Assembly (NCBI GenBank): GCA_963726575.1
Contig: CAVSCR010000005.1
Span: forward strand, 496,001-560,000
Reading direction: 5' to 3'
From: CAVSCR01 sp963726575
GTDB lineage: Bacteria; Actinomycetota; Actinomycetes; JAHEKZ01
DNA: 64,000 bases
Each line of letters opens with the position of its first letter. Within the stretch, counting starts at the first letter, position 1. A program made the translations under genes and the position numbers. The notes below the pieces were generated by a model that was not told the DNA's origin, did not search any database, and saw only the letters and a program-made list of their open reading frames with translations. This document shows, piece after piece, positions 44,852-53,601 of this stretch.

Positions 44852-47800
44852 ATGTACCGCCCCGTTCCCGCGCAGGTCGACCTGCCCGCCCTCGAGCGGG
44901 AGGTCCTCACCTGGTGGCGCGAGCACGACGTGTTCGCCCGCTCGCTGGCGGCCACCGCCGACGGACCCTCGTTCGTCTTCTACGAAGGACCGCCGACCGC
45001 CAACGGCACGCCTGGTACCCATCACGTCGAAGCCCGTGTGTTCAAGGACGTCTTCCCGCGGTACCGGACGATGAAGGGGTACCACGTCCCCCGCAAGGCC
45101 GGCTGGGACTGCCACGGCCTACCGGTCGAGATCGCAGTCGAGAAGGAACTGGGCTTCACCGGCAAGGGCGACATCGAGGCCTTCGGCGTCGCCGAGTTCA
45201 ACGCGCGGTGTCGGGAGTCCGTGGAGCGGCACGTCGGCGAGTTCGAGCAGATGACCGAGCGCATGGGCTACTGGGTCGACATGTCGCAGGCCTACCGCAC
45301 GATGGACCCCGACTACGTCGACAGTGTGTGGTGGGCGTTGCAGCAGATCCACGCCAAGGGCCTCCTGGTCCAAGACCACCGCGTCACGCCGTACTGCCCG
45401 CGCTGCGGCACGGGGCTGTCCGACCATGAGCTCGCGCAGGGGTACGAGACCGTCGTCGACCCGTCGGTGTACGTCCGCCTCCCCATCGTCGACGGCCCGT
45501 TGGCCGAGCTCGGTGCTGCCTTGCTGGTCTGGACGACGACCCCGTGGACGTTGGTGTCCAACACGGCCGTCGCCATCAACGGCGCCGTCGACTACGTGGT
45601 CGCCCGCGTCGGTGACGAGCTGCTCGTGGTCGCGCAGCCGTTGGTCGAAGCCGTTTTCGGCGCCGACGCCACGGTCCAGTCGGTGATCAGTGGCGCCGAC
45701 CTGGTCGGCACTCACTACGCACCGCCGTTCACTCTGGTCGACGTCACCGCGGCCGCGATCGGCGACGAGGGTGAGGCAAACGTCCACTCGGTCCTGCCGG
45801 CCGACTTCGTCACAGTCGACGACGGCACGGGGCTGGTCCACCTTGCGCCCGCATTCGGAGCCGACGACCTTCAGGTGGCGCGGACGTTCGGCCTGCCCGT
45901 GGTCAAACCGGTACGGGCCGACGGACATTTCGAGGTCGACGTCCCGCTCGTGGGCGATGCCTTCTTCAAGAAGGCCGATGAGCAGCTCGTCGCCGACCTG
46001 AGTGAGCGTGGCCGGTTGTTCCGGCGGAAGCCCTACGAGCACGCATACCCGCACTGCTGGCGGTGTCATACCCCCCTCATGTACTACGCGCAGCCGTCCT
46101 GGTACATCCGCACCACCGAGGTCAAGGACGCGCTGTTGCGCGAGAACGAGGCCACCGGCTGGTACCCCGCCACGATCAAGCACGGCAGGTACGGCGACTG
46201 GCTGTCCAACAACATCGACTGGGCGCTGTCGCGCAGCCGCTTCTGGGGCACGCCGCTGCCCGTCTGGCGGTGCCCTGAGCGGCACGTCACCGTGGTGGGG
46301 TCCAGGACCGAGCTCGGGCAGCTCAGCGGCCGTGACCTGAGCCAGCTCGATCCGCATCGGCCCTTCGTCGACGAGGTCACCTTCCCGTGCCCCACCTGCT
46401 CGAGCCCGACGACACGGGTGTCGGAGGTCATCGACGCCTGGTTCGACTCAGGGTCCATGCCCTTCGCCCAGCACGGCTATCCGCTGCACAACCGCGAGGT
46501 CTTCGAGCAGCAGTACCCCGCGGACTACATCTGTGAGGCGATCGACCAGACCCGCGGCTGGTTCTACACGTTGATGGCGATCGGCACGATCGTGTTCGAC
46601 CAGTCGGCCTACCGCGACGTCCTCTGCCTGGGCCACATCCTGGACAAGGACGGCCGCAAGATGAGCAAGCACCTCGGCAACGTGCTCGAACCGATCCCGC
46701 TCATGGAGCAGTTCGGCGCCGACGCCGTGCGCTGGTTCATGGTCGCCACCGGGTCGCCGTGGTCGGCGCGTCGGTTGAGCGCCGAGGCGTTCACCGAGGT
46801 CGTGCGCAAGGTTCTGCTCACCTACTGGAACACGGTCGCCTTCCAGGCGCTGTACGCCCGGCTCGCGGGCTTCGAGCCGTACCGCACGCCGGTGCCCCCG
46901 GTAGACCAGCGGCCGGCGTTGGACCGCTGGGTGCTGTCGGAGGCCCACCGGGTGGCCCAGCAGGTCGACGCCGCCCTGGAGGCGTACGACACCCAGCGCG
47001 CCGGCCGCCTTCTGGCCGACCTGATCGACGACGTGTCCAACTGGTACGTCCGACGCTCGCGACGCCGCTTCTGGGACGGTGACGCGGCCGCGCTCGGCAC
47101 CCTTCACGAGGTGTTGTACGTCATCACGTTGCTCATGGCTCCGATCACGCCTTTCATCACCGAGCGGGTCTGGCAGGACCTGTTCGCGGCGACTTCCGAC
47201 GCGCTGCCGGATTCCGTCCACCTGGCCAGCTGGCCGCGGGTCGATGGCTCGCTGGTCGACGAGCAGCTGGCGACGCAGACGGCATTGGTGCGCCGTCTGG
47301 TGGAGCTCGGGCGGGCGGCGCGTGCCCAGTCCGGGGTGAAGACGCGTCAGCCGTTGGGCCGCGCGCTCGTGGGGGCCGCCGGCTGGGCTGACCTCTCCGA
47401 GGATCTGTGCGCCCAGCTGTCCGAGGAGCTGAACGTGCTGCGTGTCGAGACCCTCGGCGACGGTGCCGATGGCGACCTGGTCGATGCCCAGGCGAAGGCC
47501 AACTTCCGAACCCTGGGCAAGCGGTTCGGCAAGCAGACCCCCGAGGTGGCCGCAGCCATAGCGGCCGCCGACGCCTCGGCCCTGGCCGCGCAGCTTCGCG
47601 CGCAAGGATCCGCGACCGTGCCGTTGGGGGGCCGAGACGTCACGTTGTCCAGTGACGAGATCGTGCTGACCGAGACGCCCCGCCAGGGATGGGTGGTCGC
47701 CCACGACGCGGGCGAGAGCCTGGCGCTGGATCTCGAGCTCACCCCCGAGCTGCTCCAGCTCGGGCGCGCGCGGGACGTGGTGCGCCTCGTCCAGGACGCC

Positions 47801-48010
47801 CGCAAGGGCGCCGGTCTGGAGGTGGCCGACCGGATCTCCTGGTGGTGGCGAAGTGACGACCCCAGAACCCGGCAGGCCCTGACCGCTCAGGGTTCGGCGG
47901 TGGCGGCCGAAGTACTGGCAGTGGAGGTGACCGAAGGTGAGGGTCCGTCGACAGCGGCACGCTTCGAGGACTCCGAACTGGGGCTCACCTGCTGGATTCA
48001 GGTGGTGTGA
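44852..48010 (+). CDS. ileS: Isoleucyl-tRNA synthetase, type 2 (GxHH active-site motif)
   Basis: Charges tRNA-Ile. The 1052-residue enzyme starts at ATG 44852 (MYRPVPAQVDLPALEREVLT, with GGAGGACCG before it). Residues 45-60 read EGPPTANGTPGTHHVE: where class I synthetases have HxGH there is GTHH, residues 55-58. It has the CP1 editing region (about residues 200-420), the second motif DGRKMSKHLGN and a C-terminal anticodon-binding domain. Length and motif place it with eukaryote-like IleRS2, a form linked to reduced sensitivity to mupirocin. A T-box leader precedes it. No frameshift over its full length. Confidence 0.95.
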   Translation: MYRPVPAQVDLPALEREVLTWWREHDVFARSLAATADGPSFVFYEGPPTANGTPGTHHVEARVFKDVFPRYRTMKGYHVPRKAGWDCHGLPVEIAVEKELGFTGKGDIEAFGVAEFNARCRESVERHVGEFEQMTERMGYWVDMSQAYRTMDPDYVDSVWWALQQIHAKGLLVQDHRVTPYCPRCGTGLSDHELAQGYETVVDPSVYVRLPIVDGPLAELGAALLVWTTTPWTLVSNTAVAINGAVDYVVARVGDELLVVAQPLVEAVFGADATVQSVISGADLVGTHYAPPFTLVDVTAAAIGDEGEANVHSVLPADFVTVDDGTGLVHLAPAFGADDLQVARTFGLPVVKPVRADGHFEVDVPLVGDAFFKKADEQLVADLSERGRLFRRKPYEHAYPHCWRCHTPLMYYAQPSWYIRTTEVKDALLRENEATGWYPATIKHGRYGDWLSNNIDWALSRSRFWGTPLPVWRCPERHVTVVGSRTELGQLSGRDLSQLDPHRPFVDEVTFPCPTCSSPTTRVSEVIDAWFDSGSMPFAQHGYPLHNREVFEQQYPADYICEAIDQTRGWFYTLMAIGTIVFDQSAYRDVLCLGHILDKDGRKMSKHLGNVLEPIPLMEQFGADAVRWFMVATGSPWSARRLSAEAFTEVVRKVLLTYWNTVAFQALYARLAGFEPYRTPVPPVDQRPALDRWVLSEAHRVAQQVDAALEAYDTQRAGRLLADLIDDVSNWYVRRSRRRFWDGDAAALGTLHEVLYVITLLMAPITPFITERVWQDLFAATSDALPDSVHLASWPRVDGSLVDEQLATQTALVRRLVELGRAARAQSGVKTRQPLGRALVGAAGWADLSEDLCAQLSEELNVLRVETLGDGADGDLVDAQAKANFRTLGKRFGKQTPEVAAAIAAADASALAAQLRAQGSATVPLGGRDVTLSSDEIVLTETPRQGWVVAHDAGESLALDLELTPELLQLGRARDVVRLVQDARKGAGLEVADRISWWWRSDDPRTRQALTAQGSAVAAEVLAVEVTEGEGPSTAARFEDSELGLTCWIQVV

Positions 48011-48171
48011 GGAGCGGCTGAGGTCGCGAATCACCCAGATGGCGTAACCAGGCAGCGGGGGGTAACGAGCCGATAGAAGAGCATCGGCATCCATTGGCAC
48101 GGTCGATTCACGACTCCATCGGCACGGCCCATCCCGCCTTCGGAGTCGCACACCCTTCCTGGGAGGTAGCC

Positions 48172-48642
48172 ATGGCGCCGCAACCGCTGCCGGTCGGCAC
48201 GCGACCCATGCCACAAGTCAAGCTCAAGCCCAACGCCATCGCCGTTCCGGCGCTGGCCAGCAACGTCCGTCCTGCTCTGGTCCTGGCCGAACGCGAGAGC
48301 CGTCAGCTCATCGAGGAAGCCAAGCGCCACGACATCAGCAACGGCGGCATCTTCTGCTCCGGACCCACCGGGATCCAGGTCTATGACCACCCGTGGGACG
48401 GACCCGACGGTGGCCCCGGGACGGCGATGCATCTGGGTTCGGTCGACTGGACCTACGACACACCCGTCAAGCACTACGTCACGATCTACCGCGCGATGGT
48501 CACCGAGTACGGCGTGAGCGCCGGGGAGACCACCTTGTCGGTGCTGACGAAGGTGCTGAGCCTCACCGGGATCCCGGTGGACGGCGCCCGCATCACGATG
48601 CCGGCACCACCGCCGCGCGACCCGTTCCGACGCCGGGGCTGA
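48172..48642 (+). CDS. Conserved-looking hypothetical protein, about 156 residues
   Basis: Starts MAPQPLPVGTRPMPQVKLKP at ATG 48172 with GGGAGG six bases upstream. The sequence is soluble with no membrane segment. Residues 40-130 look globular: LAERESRQLIEEAKRHDISN, GGIFCSGPTGIQVYDHPWDG, the MHLGSVDWTYDTPVKHYVTI segment, then a helix and GETTLSVLTKVLSLTGIPVD. It has one cysteine and many Gly/Asp/His. I do not recognise a family. It follows ileS by 161 bases and is followed by a good terminator, so it forms its own unit. Confidence 0.65.
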   Translation: MAPQPLPVGTRPMPQVKLKPNAIAVPALASNVRPALVLAERESRQLIEEAKRHDISNGGIFCSGPTGIQVYDHPWDGPDGGPGTAMHLGSVDWTYDTPVKHYVTIYRAMVTEYGVSAGETTLSVLTKVLSLTGIPVDGARITMPAPPPRDPFRRRG

Positions 48643-48656
48643 CCCGACACGACGCC

Positions 48657-48687
48657 AGGGGCGACACCTGACACAGGTGCCGCCCCT
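48657..48687 (+). terminator. Strong hairpin terminator after the hypothetical gene
   Basis: A near-perfect stem: aggggcg (48657-48663) pairs with cgcccct (48681-48687), and cacctg (48665-48670) pairs with caggtg (48674-48679). The loop is three bases. It lies 15 bases after the stop at 48642. No U-tract, as usual in high-GC genomes, but the stem is long and GC-rich. Confidence 0.7.
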
Positions 48688-48777
48688 GTGCCTGTTCACC
48701 GCTACCCAGTGACGAGCGTCCTGGCGCGCGGTTCGCCCGGGCGTCACTCCAAGGGGCGAGCAGGCGACCCCCGCAAC

Positions 48778-49989
48778 ATGCCGAAACCTCCGAACATGGC
48801 TGGGAAGACTCGCCGGGGGCTGGCCCGCGCCTCTGCACCGCTGCTCGTCGGCGCCGTCACCGTGGCACTGCTCGCCGTCCCCTCGACCTCCTCGGTGGCG
48901 GTGAGCTGCGCCTCCAAGGTGACCGTGCAGCGGACCAAGCACCAGGTACTGCGCGACAAGGTGGTGATCGACACCTTCCGGGCCACGGTCACCACGAACG
49001 GACACAGCCGCAGTGCCACCGTCATTCGCACCACCATGCCGCGCGGGAGCAAGCCTCAGCTGATCCACCAGTCGCTGGGACTGGTCAAGCCGATCAGCCA
49101 GCAGGTCAAGGCGCAGGCCCCCAAGGCCCTCGCCGCCATCAACGGCGACTTCTTCGCCTACTACCGCGTCGGTCATGGCAACGTCTTGCTGCCGTGGTCC
49201 CCGACGGTCTCGCGCGGCAAGCTGCTGCGTGGGTTCAGCAACCCGCACCCCGTCGTCGGAGTGGACGTCGCCGGACATCCCTACGGCGGATCGCTAAGCG
49301 TCACGGGCACGGTCGAGGACGGCTCGGTGTCGTACCCGGTGCGTGGCGTGAACGCCGAGTCGGTGGCCTCCGACGGCGCGACCGTATACACCCGTGCCTG
49401 GTACCCCAGCAACTCCACCCCGCGTCCCGCGGGAGCCACCGAGTGGGTGGTGAGCCATCGCAAGATCACCCAGGTGCTGACCGGCCACGGGAACGGATCG
49501 CCCGTCCCGGCCGGTTCGAAGGTCGTCGCGTTCGGTAACGGCGTCGCGTCGCAGGCAGCCAACGCGAAGGTGGGCGACCCGGTGACGGTGAAGTACGCAC
49601 AGGCCACCGCAACCGGGGTCAAGCTGCGCGAGGCCGTGGGGACCCGCCAAGCCATGATCAAGGCCTCGTTCGTGACCCTGGACTGCCGCCGGTTCGACTC
49701 CGAGGCTCGCCCCCGCACCTCGGTGGGCTGGACCAGCAAAGGCCGGTGGATGACGCTGCTGGTTCCCGGAACCGGATACGACCCGACCGGTTACCGCATC
49801 GGGGGCTTCGACGTTCCCGAAGAAGCGGCGGTCGCCAGCCACCTCGGCTTCGCCGACGCCTACATCCTCGACGGCGGCGGCTCCGTGACCGAGTGGGCCC
49901 GCCACGGACCCCGGTGGTCGCGCGTGGACGACCGGAACTCCGCCTGGGAACGCTACGTTCCCAACGGTCTGGCCTTCAACGCGCCGTAG
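48778..49989 (+). CDS. Secreted phosphodiester glycosidase (NAGPA/DUF2233) family protein
   Basis: A 403-residue exported protein. A signal segment (LARASAPLLVGAVTVALLAV, about residues 15-34) is followed by an exported body. Diagnostic NAGPA points are LAAINGDFFAYY, the RTSVGWTSKGRWMTLLVPGT motif, and the glycine-rich ADAYILDGGGSVTEWA end with catalytic-type residues. Family members cut N-acetylglucosamine-1-phosphodiester bonds or act on exopolysaccharide (YngK/EpsL-like). The start is ATG 48778, with another ATG six codons on. It converges with divIVA, leaving 24 bases. The target polysaccharide is not known. Confidence 0.85.
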   Translation: MPKPPNMAGKTRRGLARASAPLLVGAVTVALLAVPSTSSVAVSCASKVTVQRTKHQVLRDKVVIDTFRATVTTNGHSRSATVIRTTMPRGSKPQLIHQSLGLVKPISQQVKAQAPKALAAINGDFFAYYRVGHGNVLLPWSPTVSRGKLLRGFSNPHPVVGVDVAGHPYGGSLSVTGTVEDGSVSYPVRGVNAESVASDGATVYTRAWYPSNSTPRPAGATEWVVSHRKITQVLTGHGNGSPVPAGSKVVAFGNGVASQAANAKVGDPVTVKYAQATATGVKLREAVGTRQAMIKASFVTLDCRRFDSEARPRTSVGWTSKGRWMTLLVPGTGYDPTGYRIGGFDVPEEAAVASHLGFADAYILDGGGSVTEWARHGPRWSRVDDRNSAWERYVPNGLAFNAP

Positions 49990-49999
49990 CCGTCCCGAC

Positions 50000-50013
50000 G
50001 CCGCTTCGGCGGC
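50000..50013. terminator. Short hairpin between the glycosidase gene and divIVA
   Basis: The 14-base palindrome gccgcttcggcggc (50000-50013) lies in the 24-base gap between the convergent genes (stops at 49989 and 50014). It has a five-base stem and a UUCG-type tetraloop, a stable RNA hairpin that could end both transcripts. The stem is short, so the call is tentative. Confidence 0.45.
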
Positions 50014-50998
50014 TCAGTCGGCTTCCCGCGGGGGGGCGGACGGCGGTGCCGCAGTGGTGGTCGTGCCGGCTGGGGCCGTCCCAGCTGGCGGAGCCATCAC
50101 GGGCGGCGGGGCCACCGTGGGGGCAGCGACCGGAGCGACCGGAGCAGCACTCGGTACTGGAGCCGGAGCAGCGCTCGGCGGAGCCGGAGCAGCTCGGTAC
50201 TGGAGCCGGAGCAGCGCTCGGCGCACCGACCGGTGCGGTCGGCGGCGCCGGAGGCCTCGGTGGCACTGGCTGGCTCATCGGCTGGGCCGGCGGGCTCACC
50301 GGGGCCGGAGCAGATGCCGGCGGCGACGCGGGGGCAGGTGCCGCGGCGGGCGCCGGCGCTGTCGCGTGGACCGGGCCCGCGGGCGGTGGTGGCGCGGGTG
50401 CGGGAGTCGGTGCAGCCGTGGCCTGAGCCGGTGCCCCGGTCGAACCGGCGGGTGGGGTCGGCAGCTCGCGACCGAGGTGCTGCAGGTCGTTCAGCTGGTT
50501 CTCCAGGTAGGACTTCAGCCGGGTGCGGTACTCCCGCTCGAAGGCCCGCAACTCGTCGACCTTCTTCTGGGCCGAGGCGCGCTCGGCCTCCAACCCGGCC
50601 AGCGTCTGTCGTTGCTTGGCCTGCGCGTCGGCTTCCATCACGGCCGAGCGGTTGCGGGCGTCGGACAACATCGCCTCGGCCTTGGCCCTGGCGTCGGCCA
50701 CGGTCTCGTCGTGGGTGCGCTGGGCCATCACGAGCAGCGCCGTGGCCTGCTCGCTGGGAACCGGCGCGGGTGGCGGCGGCGCGGGTGCGGCGACCGGCGC
50801 CGGCGCCGCGGCTGCCACCTGGGCGCCCTGCCGGGCCACCGCGAGCTGAGCTCGCAGGGCATCGTTGTCCTGGGTCAGCCGGGTGAGCTCGGCCTCGACC
50901 CGCTCCAGGAATGCGTCGACCTCGTCGACGTCGTAACCCTTGCTGAACCTTCCGTATCCGAAGGTCTGGGCTCGTACGTCCTCGGGGGTCAGCACCAT
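50014..50998 (-). CDS. wag31: DivIVA/Wag31 polar growth protein (one apparent frameshift near 50197)
   Basis: Polar coiled-coil scaffold that directs cell wall growth in actinobacteria. ATG 50998 opens MVLTPEDVRAQTFGYGRFSK (the DivIVA membrane-binding domain, residues 1-60) with the GYDVDEVDAFLERVEAEL coiled coil. An Ala/Pro-rich insert follows, then a long coiled coil (residues about 105-190: EMLSDARNRSAVMEADAQ-like, ASAQKKVDELRAFEREYRTR). The C-terminal Pro/Ala tail repeats APSAAPAPVPSAAP; two bases are missing near 50197, after which the frame continues PVAPVAAPTVAPPPVMAPPA and ends at 50014. Adding two bases gives about 328 residues. Confidence 0.9.
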
Positions 50999-51161
50999 CA
51001 CGTCACCTCGCGGTCGCCAAGAACAGGCGGCTCGGCCGAGTCGCCCTGGGTCACCGGCACCCTACTCGTCCCACGCGCCCCACTGAACACGCAGGGGGCG
51101 ACTCGCCGTCACCAAGCGTTTACCACGGGTGAGCGAGCCACAGCACCGAGGGCCGAGAGAG

Positions 51162-51446
51162 TCAGGCGGGCCGCACCAGGCTCAGGGCCACGAGCACGAG
51201 GAAGAAGACCACCATGAACGCCAGGTCGAGCTGGACCTGGCCCAGGCGCAACGGCGGGATGAAGCGCCGGAAGGCCTTCAGCGGCGGATCCGTCACGCTG
51301 TACACCGCCTCGAAGACGATCAGCATCGCACCGTGCGGGCGGTAGTCGCGGGCGAAGAACTGAGTCCAGTCCAGGACCATCCGCGCCACCAGGAAGATCA
51401 AGAAGACGGTGAGCGCGATCGTCGCGACCTCGCGGGCCAACTCCAT
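51162..51446 (-). CDS. YggT family membrane protein
   Basis: A 94-residue protein with two membrane helices (ATIALTVFLIFLVARMVLDW and DLAFMVVFFLVLVALSLVRP). A central loop carries the family motif YSVTDPPLKAFRRFIPPLR. The ATG is at 51446. It lies between sepF and divIVA, its usual actinobacterial place, where YggT proteins have been suggested to act in membrane or division organisation. Function is not established. It starts 21 bases after the sepF stop. Confidence 0.92.
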   Translation of the reverse strand: MELAREVATIALTVFLIFLVARMVLDWTQFFARDYRPHGAMLIVFEAVYSVTDPPLKAFRRFIPPLRLGQVQLDLAFMVVFFLVLVALSLVRPA

Positions 51447-51467
51447 GACGGCGGGGTGGTCTCCTGA

Positions 51468-52049
51468 TCAGCTCTGGTTGAAGAAGCCGCCCTCGGCCAG
51501 GCGCTGCTTCTGCTCAGCCGTGACCGTGACGTTGTTCGGCGAGAGCAGGAAAACCTTCTGGGTCACCCGCTCGATGGTGCCGCGCAAGCCGAACACCAAG
51601 CCGGCCGAGAAGTCGACGATCCGCTTGGCGTCCACGTCGTCCATCTCGGTCAAGTTCATGATCACCGGGGTGCCTTCCCGGAACGCCTCACCCAGTGCTC
51701 GTGCGTCGTTGTAGGTGCGCGGGTGCAACGTGGTGATCCGGTAGTCGACCGACACCGGGGCGCGGGTGGCGGTGGCCGCCACGGCGGCGCCCCCACTGGG
51801 TGCGGTGGGTCGGATCTCGTGGCCGCCGTCGCGCACCGGTTGCAGGGTGCGCGTCGCGTCCCGGCCGTCCCCGCGGGAGTCAGGGCGGGTCTCGCTCCGC
51901 AGGTCGCGGTCGCTTCTGGGGGCGTACCGGGCGTCGGAGCGGCCGTCAGGAGACTCGGCCTCGTCGTAGTACTCGTCGTACTCGTCGTAGTGCTCGTCAT
52001 CCTCGACCAGCCCGAGGTAGACCGCCATCTTGCGCATCGCGCCGGCCAT
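51468..52049 (-). CDS. sepF: SepF cell division protein
   Basis: Membrane-associated FtsZ partner that anchors the Z-ring in actinobacteria. ATG 52049 (MAGAMRKMAVYLGLVEDDEH) starts with the amphipathic membrane-targeting helix, followed by a long charged linker (DEYDEYYDE, then many Arg/Asp) and the C-terminal globular SepF domain (VIMNLTEMDDVDAKRIVDFS, AGLVFGLRGTIERVTQKVFL). GAAGGGTGACGAG precedes the ATG. Length 193. It sits between yggS and yggT, as in most actinobacteria. Confidence 0.96.
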   Translation of the reverse strand: MAGAMRKMAVYLGLVEDDEHYDEYDEYYDEAESPDGRSDARYAPRSDRDLRSETRPDSRGDGRDATRTLQPVRDGGHEIRPTAPSGGAAVAATATRAPVSVDYRITTLHPRTYNDARALGEAFREGTPVIMNLTEMDDVDAKRIVDFSAGLVFGLRGTIERVTQKVFLLSPNNVTVTAEQKQRLAEGGFFNQS

Positions 52050-52128
52050 CTCGTCACCCTTCGTAGACCCGGAAGGTCCGCAAGCCACCAGGTTGCGGCG
52101 AGACGACCGTCCCGCCGTTGTGGCGACG

Positions 52129-52851
52129 CTACCCGACCGGGGGGCGTCGGCCGAACACCGCAGTACCGACACGCACGTGTGTCGCGCCGGCCGCGATCGC
52201 GGCCTCCAGATCGCCGGTCATCCCGGCGGACACCGCGGTGGCCGACGGGTGGTCGGTGCGCAGGGCGGCCACGCACTCTGACAGCCGGGCGAACGCCTCT
52301 GCGGGGTCCTCGCCCAAAGGGGCCACCGCCATCAGCCCACCCAGACGAAGATGGTGTGACGCGCTGATCGCGGCAGCAAGTGGGGGGATCTCGCGCGGCA
52401 ACGCCCCCCCGCGCGCCTTCCCGTCGGCACCGGCCGAGGGGTCGAGGTCCACCTGGATCAAACAGATGAGATGACGGTGCACCGTCTCGGCCGCCCGTTC
52501 GAGTGCGCCGACCAGCTTGATCCGGTCCACCGACTCCACGACGTCGGCGTACGTCGCGACCGACCGCGCCTTGTTCGACTGCAGCTGTCCGACGAAGTGC
52601 CAGGCGAGAGGAAGGTCGGCGAGCTGCGCCGCTTTCGGTGCCGCCTCCCGGTCGCGGTTCTCCCCGAACGCGGTCACCCCGAGCCGGTGGAGTCGTCGGA
52701 CGTCGTCGGCCGGCCAGGTCTTGCTGATCGCCACCAGCGTGACCTCGTCGGGAGCTCGGCCCGCGGCCAGGGCGGCGCCGGCGATTCTGGCGCGGACCTC
52801 GCTCAGGTTCGCGGCGAGCTCGACGTCACGAACGTCAGCGGCGTCGGTCAC
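52129..52851 (-). CDS. yggS: PLP homeostasis protein (YggS family)
   Basis: A 240-residue PLP-binding protein that buffers free pyridoxal phosphate. The PLP lysine lies in VTLVAISKTWPADDVRRL, then FGENRDREAAPKAAQLADLP, the LAWHFVGQLQSNKARSVATY segment, and phosphate-binding SAGMTGDLEAAIAAGATHVR. The GTG at 52851 overlaps the pgeF stop as GTGA. The open frame upstream shows no homology. Position before sepF is standard for division clusters. Confidence 0.94.
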   Translation of the reverse strand: MTDAADVRDVELAANLSEVRARIAGAALAAGRAPDEVTLVAISKTWPADDVRRLHRLGVTAFGENRDREAAPKAAQLADLPLAWHFVGQLQSNKARSVATYADVVESVDRIKLVGALERAAETVHRHLICLIQVDLDPSAGADGKARGGALPREIPPLAAAISASHHLRLGGLMAVAPLGEDPAEAFARLSECVAALRTDHPSATAVSAGMTGDLEAAIAAGATHVRVGTAVFGRRPPVG

Positions 52852-53576
52852 GAAGACGACTCTCGCCAGATCACGCCGACGCTGCGGCCGGTCCGATGAT
52901 CGCGCCGGTAGGAGTAGAGGTCTGGCGCCTCGCGGGTGCAAACGACCACGCGCTGCGCGGTGATGCCGAGGTCGAGCAGCTGTGACATCACGGCCGCCGG
53001 CACGTCGATGGCAGGTGTCCCCCACGACGTGGTCGCGGCCGCAGCCGGAATCACCGCGGCGACTTCGTCCCTCAGCTCGGCGGGGACCTCGTAGCACTGC
53101 CCGCAGATCGAGGGACCCAGCCGGGCCACGATGCGCTCGGCGTGCGCCCCCAGATCCAGCATGCGGTGCACGGCGGCCGGCGCAACACCCGCGACCGCAC
53201 CGGCTCGACCCGCGTGGACCGCGGCGATCACACCGGCTCGTGGGTCAGCCAGGAGCAACGGAACGCAGTCCGCCACGCGGATGACCAGTGCCAGGTCTGG
53301 GTCTGTCGTCACCAACGCGTCAGCAACCGGGACATCCCCGTGGTCGTGGTCGACGACCGCGACCTCGTTGCCGTGCACCTGCTCGGCAAACACGAGCCGT
53401 TCGAGCGGCAGCCCGATCGCTCGCGCCAGTGCGGTGCGGTTGGCGTGCAGGGCGTCCGGCTCCTGACCGTCGGCTGAGCCGAAGTCCAACGAGGAGAACG
53501 GGCCCTGGCTCACGCCGTCGTGGCGATCGGTGAAGGCGAAGCGGACCGGGCCGACCGTCACCTGGTCGAGGAACAC
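52848..53576 (-). CDS. pgeF: Laccase-domain protein PgeF (YfiH family)
   Basis: A 242-residue YfiH-type protein; related enzymes act on peptidoglycan precursors carrying L-Ser instead of L-Ala, or as copper-dependent polyphenol oxidases or purine nucleosidases. Metal ligands are EQVHGNEV, IRVADCVPLLLADP and VIAAVHAGRAGAVAG (the usual HAGWRG reads HAGRAG). Also present is ARLGPSICGQCYEVPAEL. The GTG start is at 53576. It lies between ftsZ and yggS, a conserved place that fits a peptidoglycan quality-control role. Confidence 0.9.
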   Translation of the reverse strand: MFLDQVTVGPVRFAFTDRHDGVSQGPFSSLDFGSADGQEPDALHANRTALARAIGLPLERLVFAEQVHGNEVAVVDHDHGDVPVADALVTTDPDLALVIRVADCVPLLLADPRAGVIAAVHAGRAGAVAGVAPAAVHRMLDLGAHAERIVARLGPSICGQCYEVPAELRDEVAAVIPAAAATTSWGTPAIDVPAAVMSQLLDLGITAQRVVVCTREAPDLYSYRRDHRTGRSVGVIWRESSS

Positions 53577-53601
53577 GACGGATCGACGTCTGTTCGCCGC
53601 G

